Assembly: GCA_950097015.1 (NCBI GenBank)
Contig: CATNEN010000003.1
Coordinates: 6,660,001 to 6,724,000 of the forward strand
Direction of reading: 5' to 3'
DNA from: Macrostomum hystrix
Lineage: Eukaryota; Platyhelminthes; Macrostomidae
Length of the DNA stretch: 64,000 nucleotides
Part shown: positions 54,839 through 64,000 of the stretch, piece after piece
Position numbering within the stretch: position 1 is the first letter of the stretch
Layout: the number at the start of each line of letters is the position of its first letter
Notes under the pieces: model-generated
Databases searched by the model: none
Told to the model about the DNA's origin: nothing
The model's input: the letters and a program-made list of their open reading frames with translations, nothing else
Made by a program: the position numbers and the translations under genes

Positions 54839-56772
54839 TTAGGCGTACCTTTGAACATAGCTATGATGAAAGTCTCTTAACAGTTCCATCACTGTCTGCA
54901 GCTTTTCCAATGGCGGCAGAATCGTCATTCTGAAAGAAAGCGAACACATTAAATTATTGACTAAAGTTCATCTCAAGTTTAACTTAATTTATTAAATAGG
55001 CTAAGATGACTCCAGACAATACTTAACCTCTTCAGTCAATCAAAAACTACGTCAGGTATCTCAATCTAATATTACTTCAGGTAATCTAATATTACTTCAG
55101 GTAATCTAATATGACTTCAGGTAATCTAATATTACTTTAGGTAATCAAACAAGATTTGAGTTAATCTAATATGACTTAGGGTCAGTAGGTCGTTAATAGG
55201 AACGAAAGCTAATATTGAAATATATATATAATAAATAAAGTCGCACCTGAAGTGAAAGGTTCCAGGCCGTTGACCGAAGCCGGAGCCAGCTACAACGCAG
55301 ACGCCCTTCTCCTCCAGCAGGGCGGTGCAGTACATCGCATCCGGCTGCATTCCCTTCGCCTTGGCCTCACTAATCAGTTTCTGAGGCAGCTCGATGCTGG
55401 GAAATGCGTACATCGCACCCTGCACCGGGTTGCAGCGCATACCGGCGATGCTGTTGAATGTCTCGGTGGCCATCCGTGCCTTCAGCGCCAGATCGCCCAG
55501 CACCTGGCTCTTCTCGCGCTCGTGCTGAGCGAATGACGGCTCGTCCGGCTTCGGCGGGTTCACGATCACGTCAAGCATGGCCTGGCCAGCGACTGACGGA
55601 CAAATCCGATTGGACAGCTGGCGGTGCAGCAGCCGCTTCAGCTGCGGGTCCGGGTTCAGCAGCTCGCAGTAGCCGCCGCGGAATCCACACTCGCCAGCGT
55701 AGCCTTTGCTGGCTGACATTAGAGAGGCCAGTTGCACAGAGGTCAGGTACTCGGTACCCATGCTATGCAGCACCTAGACGAAACGGCGAGATGGACAAGA
55801 AGTATATGCTGCAGAAGTTATTTATTGTAAAGTACACAACAAGTACTTTTAATCAAGCGTCTTAATTAACAGAGGCGTTCCTTTAAGTGATGAATGGCAT
55901 TTCACCTGTTTAACACTAAAGAATTTGGCGTCCTCAGCATAGACATTGTGCTGATAGACCTCATCAGCAAGGATTAATAGGTCTTTCTCTTTGGCGAATC
56001 GGATGACGTCTTCAATAACCTCCTTGCGCAAAACCTGTCCAGTGGGATTGCCCGGATTGATGACTACTAGAACGCGAGGTAAGCAACTACCTGCAGCTTC
56101 ATCGTAAGCTCGATGCAGTTCATCTAAATTCAAACTCCAATTGTCCGATTCGTCCAAATAGTATGGCACAGCTTGAAGATTGTATTGCGTTATGGTGGCT
56201 GTGTACAATGGATACTGCGGTATCGGAATCATAACGCCATAGTGCAAGCCGGGCTTATCGCCATCAACACAATTATTAAACGGCTGCATTCTAGCAAACA
56301 CCTGCAGCAGCTCTTTGATCAACTCGCCAGCGCCAGTGCTCAGTATGATGTCATCTGGATCGCAGGGCACACCTTCGTCCCTTGCCTGGATATAACTAGC
56401 GCAGTCCTGACGAATTATAGGCAGACCAAGGGCTGGACTGTAGCATTCCAGGCCATGACAGGCTTCAAGAAAGCGCTTAGCTCGATGCTTCGCATCCGAC
56501 GGATAATCGTTCGAATCTAGCAAGCTGGGCTCCGTAATAAGTGCCAACACCTGCCGTAGGAAACTAATAGGCTTCTGGCCCATGGCGTGACAATCGCCAA
56601 CATTGCACCAGATCAATTCTTTGAATGGTTTTTTATATAATCCGCTTTCTAATTCGCGTTGAATTTCCAAAGCTTTGGCAACGATAGGACCTCTAACTGC
56701 GTATTCAATGTGCTGAATGTAAGGATTCATAGTCGATGGATTGAGAACGAAATCTGAGTCTGTCGTAGGCAT
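54839..56772 (-). CDS. GPT: ALT-2: alanine aminotransferase, three exons
   Basis: Exons 55906-56772, 55247-55773 and 54839-54929 with GT-AG borders, total about 494 residues. The last two exons are exactly the same lengths as their ALT-1 counterparts (527 and 91 nt). Exon 1 spans what are two exons in ALT-1. Landmarks: [81 protein letters not shown] (PLP lysine), [14 protein letters not shown] and MTILPPLEKL. Same reaction as ALT-1. It is a tandem paralogue about 1 kb upstream of ALT-1 on the same strand. The 55247-55592 part is almost identical to ALT-1, while exon 1 is clearly diverged. Confidence 0.93.
55055..55185. repeat. 20-bp repeat in an ALT-2 intron
   Basis: About six copies of GTAATCTAATATTACTTCAG with atgact variants. 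Confidence 0.85.
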
Positions 56773-57420
56773 GGCTTTGTATTATTTGTTTTTTAATGTG
56801 CTTCTTAAAAATTAACAAATACCTGAAGTGTTGGTTGGGGTTAAAATACATTTTATTGATAAGTCACATAAAAAGTCAGAAAGTCTTCAACTTTGTATAC
56901 TCCAGCGTTCTCCAATGGATCATGCGGATCATGCTAATATTTACTTTTAAACTGGTGAAACCAAGATACTTGTTGATACCTATTAGTGATGTTTTACTTG
57001 ACAGAATTAACTTCTGATATACTCAATACACCACATAGTTGAATAATATACTACGACATATACAGTATAGCATGAGTTTAAAAATGTAAAAATATTTATG
57101 CGCCTAAATAGAAAAGGATTCCTGTTTTAACAAAACTGCAAGAATTCAAAACACTGATGGTAGAAAAAACGATCGTAATATAATATAATAATACTGATAA
57201 TAATAATAGTATAATAATATAATATAATACTGATCAGGAAACAAAAGACAAATTTCTACTGAAATTTAGTGATACTGTGACTATACGTGAAATTATTCAT
57301 ATCATAGTTAAGTAGCAAAACTGTTTAATCTGAGGTAGGGCAAATCTAAAAAAGTTTTAATATTGCAATTCATATCATAGAGCACTGATGAAAGCTTTGA
57401 AACCCGCTAGAATGACCATC
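56773..57420. other. AT-rich intergenic DNA
   Basis: Lies between ALT-2 and the aminotransferase pseudogene. No gene seen. Confidence 0.4.
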
Positions 57421-57422
57421 TA

Positions 57423-59376
57423 GTAGTAGCGGTTCAGAAAATCTTCGTAAAACTCTTTGATTGTCTTCAGGACATCAATTTTTTTCCACAGGCGGTAGTA
57501 TTGTCCTTATAAAATCGACTGACGGACAAATCCGGCAGCGGGTCCGGGTTCAGCAGCTCGCAGTAGCCGCCGCGGAATCCACACTCGCCAGCGTAGCCCT
57601 TGCTGGCTGACATTAGATAATTAATTGCTGGCTGAGAGTTAATACAGGAAGCACAGTCGGTGCGGTAACGTCCTTACGTTTGACACTTTTGAAGTTAAGC
57701 TAACATTTGTATTTCCTACCACATACTGACCTGGCCAAAATCGTCACCTCTCGTCGGCTTTTAACAGCAAGCAGAAGAATTACACAAGAAAATGAATTTC
57801 TTGCCTTCGGTGTTTGCTAATGTTAATTTATATGCTATATCTGGGAATTCGCGTCACTTTATGGTAGACAAGAGATGACTAGATATTTCTAGTTAGCAGA
57901 TCCATTAACACCTGGGCATTCCGACTTCCGGTCATTTAGTTTATGATTTGTAGTGACGAAAGGCCTGAACTTAACTGACCCTAAACTTGGTGTATTGCCA
58001 GCAGAGAGTGTGCTACTGAAGTCTTGGGTAATGTAAACATTTTCGATTTTTTACTGATTGTTCTGTAATTTAAGGAATTATTGCTTTTCTCACAATGTAT
58101 TTTTTGCTCATCAATAGGTCTTTAAATCGTGAACAGCAATTCCATATATCATGAAAGTAGTAAAACGAACAGCAGAAACGCATACCCAACCTAATACTCT
58201 GTACTCCTTCAGTGTAGACATTGTGCTGATGGACTTCGTCGGCCATAATAAACAGATTATTTTCTTTAGCAAATCGAATAACATCCTTGATTGCTTACTT
58301 TTTAAGCACCTGTCCAGTTGATTTTTCCTGGATTAATCACAACGAATACACATGGCAGACAATGGTTAGTCAAAGCTTCGTCAAATGTTCTACGTAGCTA
58401 AGCTATACTCAGACTCCGATTGTCTACCTCGTTCAGATAGTACGGAACTGGCTGTAAGTCGTATTTGACAAACCATGTATAACGGATATTGCGGTATGGG
58501 TATTACTCGTATGACTCCAAACAGCGATTTTGCTGCAGTTTGACAAGCGGAAAATGCTTCAAGAATCTCTCTAAGCGTCGTCGGGGTTTCTGGTGGCAAA
58601 AACCATCAAAAGAAGGCAAGATTTTCTGCTTAAATTTTTATCATGTAACCATGTCGACTATTATTGTTGATTGTATTGTATTGATTTGAAATGATGCCAC
58701 GGGGGATTAGCGTGGTATTTTTACTGTTAATGCTAGTTCAAACTGCTGTCAAGTTAACTGTTTTAGTGAGTAATGAATTTAAGAATTCATAAATAAATAT
58801 CATCAACAATTTACAATCGTATATTCTGGCCTGGTTTAATGGCAGTGAGAATGCAAGCCCATATTCCTTATTGTACACGAGGTAAAGTAATTTTAGGCGC
58901 TAGGCCCTATATTGTTTCTATTACCAATTTCGAAGTCAGACAATAAGTCCATTGCTATTCTGTAAGCATTTTACAATTTAGACTATTTGAAATATTACTG
59001 AGTTGATTAAAACAGCAACTTTCAGTCAGCACTTAATAAACAAAACTACCTGGCGCAGTCATTTCGAATGACAGGCAAACCCATCGCTGGACAATCGTCC
59101 AGAATTCGTCTAGCACACATTTTTTGCATCAAATGGATAGTCATCTGACTCTAAGAGATTAGGATCAATAATTAGCGCCATAACTTGTCGAAGAAAACTG
59201 ATTGGCTTTTGACCAGAGGCGTGACAGTCGCCTAAGCTGCACTAGATCACCTCACTAAATGGCTTTGGCATGCCAGAAACCAATTCTTGCTCCATCTGCA
59301 TGGCTCTGGTTACAAACAAGCCATGGACTGTGTAGTCAACATGAATTAAAAGTGGATTCTTTGTATCTGGCTTCAT
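57423..59376 (-). pseudogene. ALT-psi3: degenerate alanine aminotransferase
   Basis: Pieces occur in gene order on the minus strand. 59376 down to ~59045 is exon-1-like (MKPDTKNPLLIHVDYTVHG, then a TAG stop right before [19 protein letters not shown]). 58520-58200 matches the NPGNPTG-to-DEV.QHNVY region with stops and frameshifts. 57616-57517 is a nearly perfect copy of ALT-2 sequence (55600-55722) with an internal ~45-bp deletion. 57513-57423 is a last-exon remnant (RTILPPVEK followed by a frameshift in an A run). Stops and frameshifts in every block make it a pseudogene of the same family. Confidence 0.85.
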
Positions 59377-59404
59377 AATGAAATCTCTATTTATTGCCTG
59401 CAGA

Positions 59405-60465
59405 TATGTCTGACCCAATAGGGTCAGATGTGCAGCGGACACACAGCCGCAGCTATTGCGCGGCGCATCTGAAGGCTGCGTACAGCTGTTCAGTCCATGG
59501 ACTGAGGAGACGCCACACCTACTTTCAATTATCCCAGCTGATTCTGGCACCCATTTAACAGCTGGGTGAACTGAAGCAATTCAGAGTTAAGTGTCTTGCT
59601 AAAGGACACAAATTGTTCCAGCGGAATTAGTGTGGTGACTGGGCTGAATGAAAGTGCCCAGTGCACCGTGTGTGAGTGCGCTGCACCCCCCGCACTTGGC
59701 TGTTTATTCTTTATCTCGGCCTGCGCCGCGCTGATTGGCTGGGCCATTTCGACCCTGCGCCTCTCCCCCTGTTGTTGTTCACTCGGCCGGATTACACCGG
59801 TTGATGTACCCTCCCTCCCCCCTAGTTATTTATGTCGTGCGCTGCGCTGATTGGCGGGCTGTGTTTTTTGGGGGTCTAGGGTCTGCCCTGGCCCCTCGGG
59901 GTGGGGCTTTAGCCCCGGGCTCTCCCCCCCGCCGCGGTGCTATTTATTGTGGAGCGCTGGACCCTGGCCTCTGCCACCGTCGGCCCCCCTCAAGACAACT
60001 ACGTGCGACACCTAAAATCACGACTGCCTGCCCCCCCTCTACGGGAACGCTGCCCTGTCTGAGTCTCACTACTCGACTGACTAACAATATACGAGCTTGA
60101 CTTCCGGTCATCCGGCCTTGCCTGCGCCGCGCGACTGTGCGAATTTCTGTTTGGTAAGCCTTCGACTCCGCGTTTGTCCTTTGCGGGCTAGCTTTAGGCA
60201 CCTTAGAGGAAGTGGAGCGTCGTACGCCGATCCCCGCCTCAACCAGTGTGCGTCGTACGCTCGCTGAACGCCGTCGTGCGTCGTACGCTCGATCTGCCTA
60301 GCCCAACCGACTGTGTCGTACGCGGGTCGGTGGGGACGACCGTAGCCAGGGTCAGTACGCGAGCCCGGGTCCGTGGGGCGCCCCTGGGGATTGAGCCCTC
60401 GAGCCCCATCATCACATTAGGAATCGAACTCCCGACCTTCAAGTTGTGAGTCCGAGGTCCTAAGC
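59405..60465 (-). mobile_element. SINE-1 copy interrupted by a solo LTR
   Basis: The SINE-1 body at 59418-59630 (cagccgcagctattgcgcgg, ttcagtccatggactg, acccatttaacagctgggtg) and head at 60421-60465 (ggaatcgaac, ccttcaagttgtgagtccga) are separated by a GC-rich insertion. The element reads on the minus strand. Confidence 0.8.
59631..60416. mobile_element. Probable solo LTR nested in SINE-1
   Basis: A 786-bp GC-rich insert begins TGTGGTGACTGGG and ends CCCATCATCACA, a short imperfect TG...CA inverted end typical of LTRs. It is flanked by the 4-bp duplication TTAG (59627-59630 and 60417-60420). No internal retroviral-type genes are present, so a solo LTR fits best. Other transposon types cannot be excluded. 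Confidence 0.6.
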
Positions 60466-60469
60466 ACAA

Positions 60470-63400
60470 TATATTTAATGTATTAATAGTGTAATAGGGC
60501 TTCGTCACATTGCAAATATTATAAGGACCAGTTAAAGATAGATGGAAGCTATCAACTATACAGAAAACTTCAGAAAGAGGTCTTTTGATCGACACTAAGT
60601 TTATTAATTTATTTTGAGGAAAACATGAGTTGCACAAGAATCAAAGTTGCGGCTAAATCTTAGGGTGTCAAAAGTTACAGGCAGACCACCCTTGGCATTT
60701 GAATAGGTCCAGTCTTTGGCCTGGAAGATATATACAGGATTACTGGCCCCCCTGACAAGGAAGTATTTACAAATCAAGTAAAAGAAAAACCTCATATGAA
60801 TGAGCAAACATCAATATGACAAGGAGGTGTTTCTGAATGCCATGATCAAATAACATGGGCTAGAATCGTAAAAGGCCCCTGCCATTCAAGGAGTTCATCA
60901 AAGCCATTGATGGTCAGTCTGTATTATGCACTGTTTGCATTATCATTATCCTTGCAATAAGTTTGCCTTAACATTGACTTGTCAGAATGCTGCCAGGTTA
61001 GCCGGGCTGACTCAAAGGAAGACAGAATTGTAAGATGTAAGGCTGACATCTCTAAGAGGACCATGATTTGGAAACTGCTTCATCTGCTGAGGATAGAGTG
61101 CTGACATTACCAACCACCAACTATAGACAGATCTTCTGAGAAGACTATTGGTGTAGAGACATTGCGGGAATGACCACACCATGTCCAATTGACTTCCTAA
61201 GAGCAATGATAGCAAATAAAATTAAAAATTTTAATAATAAAGATGGATACAATGCCCATGGTGTACAGCTACATATAAGTGTATATTGACAAGGATGCTT
61301 GCAATGACAATAAAAATCAAATATGAGCAGGAAAAGGTAGAGCCTATTGACCATTATTCTGCAGACGTTAGCCAATATACATAGGCTAGGTGTGTTAGAC
61401 AGGCTGCTATTGCTCGATTAATTGAGACTTTGCAGTAGATATAGTTAGATATTAATCTTGAGATCCTTCAATCATCTCTCATTGGTACTTCCAGAACCAT
61501 CAACCAGTGTCTATGTGATCCATTGGTCAAAGTTAGAGATCATCTCAACATCAATCCGATCATAACAGCAACAACACGCTGGCTTCTCATCATGGCTTAG
61601 TATTTACAGAGAAGTGCATACCTACAACAAGATGAGGCTCTATTGAAATGGGCCCAAATTTGGCAAGAAAGTGAATATATTATAGCTACATAGTTGAGAG
61701 AGAGGGAGAGAGAAAGAGAGACTGACCATGTATATAGTTCATAGTGTGGTAGGTTAGTTTTTACCTTTTGTGCACACAATATTGTATGAAGTTACCATAT
61801 ATATGATTCTTAGAAAGTTGATAAAAATATGGGAATAATGTTGCTTTGTTTAAATATGCTTTAATTCTTTGTTTTACTATGCATGCCCACCCCAATTTAT
61901 GCTATATATGTGAATGTTTTTTCCCAACCAAAAATCAATGGTCCACAAGATAGGTGTTCACAAATATATGTTTTGTAAGCAATAAGTTCTTTCACTTAAG
62001 TTTCACTTGTGTTCTGTGTTAATATTTGGTGGTAAAGTGAAACCTGATTGGTTATCAGTGATTTAGAGCCAGTTATATGAATAGAGCAATAGAGTAACTA
62101 ATACATACGTTGTGTTTGACTGGTACTCTCCAATCCATTGGAGCCTTCTAAAGACTGGATGTAACCAATAATATTAAAGAATAATTCTATACAGTTAGAG
62201 AGTTAAAGTGTCTTACCGCTTGGGCACTTGTGATTTGCTACCACAGTTATTGAATATACATATATATAATTAAAGTGTCATACTTCCCTATAATTGGGCA
62301 ATTTTTTAATATAACAAAAGTTGACTATTAACTAAGCATTTTGCAGTGGATAAATATAAGCAATTTACAAAGAAGAAGAAAGAAAGGGCCCCTACAACAA
62401 TAGCCATATGTCTATTGTATACTAGCTACTGTACCTGATTATAACAGTTATGTTATACAGTTAATATTGACATTGACATTTTTAGAATTAGGCCTAGGCC
62501 CTAATTAGCTTGACATTCAAATATATAATATTATTAACAAGTATGATTTGAACTTTCCACTTATGCCATGATATATCCATGAACATAAAAAACTTTTTAA
62601 TTATATACATTTTAAACTAGTTAGCTAACTGCTTTAGGTTTACAGCTAATAATAGTTTACTTAAATGATTAAATCTAATGAAAGAACAAGACCCCAGAGC
62701 CTAATAAACTACGAGTTCATAAAAATAGATTTTCTATTCAACAAATTGTCAGGGTAAGAAAATCATAGGATTTAAATTGAAAAGTGGTATAAAAACTAAA
62801 ACATGGCAATTGTTGTCTTACGCATACGACAAAACTGATTTTTTTAGACCAAAAGTTCAACTTTAGCTTCAAGGTCGATAAGACATTTCCACGAAATCGG
62901 TTTGAAACACTACTTTAAACTTGCACGAAAAATACATGACGATGTTAACTATTGTCTCAATTAAACCATTGGTAGCCAATAAAAAGAATCTGCGATTCTT
63001 GACCGCTGATTATCTGTTGCTGCTAATAGAATATATATTACTTCGAAAAGAGAGTTAATCATAGGAAACTGGCCAGAAGAGTGCATCATAATTATTATGT
63101 GCGTTAATAGATAATTATAAATTATAATGTCTTGTATGTGTCCAATGTTTACTAGAGAGAGGGATATTGGTAATGCCTGTCTGTCTGACTTTTCCACACT
63201 GAAATGACCCAATAAATGAAAAAAGCATTCGAAAAAATTATATTCTGAAAAAGTTTTGTTTCACTGGTTCTATCGCCCTATTAAATAACTTTCTCTTTTT
63301 ATCCTAGTGTTTATTTTGCTGTTGTTTTCTTAAACTTGTTCTAATTTTCTTATTTTAGCGATCCTAGCTTTTAGATTTCTAGTTCTTATATAGAATTTTT

Positions 63401-64000
63401 ATATAAAGTGTTATATTTATTGTTACCGTATGAATTCTGCAATTAATTTAATTTTATCCTTTTGACATAAACGAAATTTATGGCTTATCCTAGCCTACTT
63501 TAAGTAGCCACCAAAAACTTAGTTGTGAGAATTTAACGCAACGCTTACTACAGAATTGAACATGGTATCTCACTATGAAATCAGTTGATGATAAAAGGAG
63601 GAAAAGCCTTGCCAATAGAGGTATTTGTGTACATCTCCAAATGGTGAAAATCCGCCAGCAACTGTGCATGGTGAGTAAAATAAAAATTTACACATTTCTA
63701 ATTAAAACACATTTTCGACCAATTTAAAGCGCGCGCCACTTCAGAAGATGAAAGCGGGCCTTAAAATTAATTGTCTTCCGCAGTCGTCACTCCTTTGCCT
63801 ACTCAATTTAAATAAGAACCGCGGCTTCACAAAGGCAGTAAATGAAACATCGCTGGATGCTCAAATCGCAGCCAGGTGTTATGGGAATAGAAGAAAAAAT
63901 GAAAAGACAAAAGATCAGGTGCGTAAATTTCAGCAATTTCTGCAACCGCGGCTTAATTTAAACAATCAGACGAAAAATGGATTGTTGGAAAGAGACTCTA
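60470..64000. other. AT-rich region, no gene recognised
   Basis: Several 60-85-codon frames exist, but none shows a domain, codon bias or splice context that supports it. Some stretches (60840-61600) have a less AT-rich, exon-like texture and might be decayed coding or transposon DNA. Nothing specific can be claimed. Confidence 0.3.

Noticed and set aside
60604-63212. Several 60-85-codon frames near the right end
   Set aside because: AT-rich chance frames without codon bias, domain or splice context.

Overview
This window is nuclear DNA of an animal. Its genes have GT-AG introns, signal peptides and metazoan domain combinations: an ARV1 homologue, a PXYLP1-type Golgi histidine phosphatase, a Toll-style leucine-rich-repeat receptor, PAN/Apple plus C-type-lectin proteins, and two alanine aminotransferases. 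tRNA-derived SINEs, hAT and Tc1/mariner-type transposons and very many minisatellites surround them. The Toll-style LRRCT-LRRNT ectodomain and the secreted lectin cluster suit an invertebrate, possibly a spiralian such as a flatworm or relative. No species call can be made from the sequence alone.

Layout. 0-2.5 kb: two-exon ARV1 gene (-) with a purine-rich minisatellite in its intron and a 24-bp array upstream. 2.5-7.1 kb: AT-rich intergenic DNA with a small hAT element (3818-4109) and a 723-bp inverted-repeat element (6361-7083). 7.2-22.2 kb: a cluster of five PAN/Apple plus C-type-lectin copies (three intact single-exon genes and two broken copies), arranged partly as a ~1.05-kb inverted duplication. 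Between them lie a complete-looking IS630/Tc1-type transposon (9685-11256), a possible cysteine-rich peptide exon, and an intronless multi-pass TspO-like membrane protein with a clear TATA box. 22.5-28.4 kb: SINE fragments and three long arrays (23-bp, 25-bp, polypurine). 28.4-32.2 kb: a SINE with a 14-bp target duplication and a two-exon Toll-like receptor without a TIR domain. 33.4-40.3 kb: a SINE split by a hAT MITE, then more arrays. 40.35-42.94 kb: PXYLP1-like gene, with a different minisatellite in each intron. 43-50 kb: almost continuous arrays around one unidentified 180-residue gene. 50.4-59.4 kb: a tandem alanine aminotransferase cluster (ALT-1, ALT-2 and a degenerate third copy). 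The last intron of ALT-1 is packed with perfect TGACGTCA (CRE) sites. 59.4-60.5 kb: a SINE split by a solo LTR. 60.5-64 kb: nothing recognised.

Themes. (1) Two unrelated families, the lectins and the aminotransferases, contain blocks almost frozen at the nucleotide level while flanking coding sequence diverges, which suggests gene conversion. (2) Most introns carry their own minisatellite, and one 21-bp unit family has spread into three arrays in and around PXYLP1. (3) The most striking candidates for new biology are the modular lectin cluster with a lectin-domain-only copy that begins just after the frozen block, the CRE array inside the aminotransferase intron, and the Toll-type receptor whose tail has no TIR but has an SH3-ligand-like proline motif. 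All identifications are by eye from motifs. No database search or alignment program was used.
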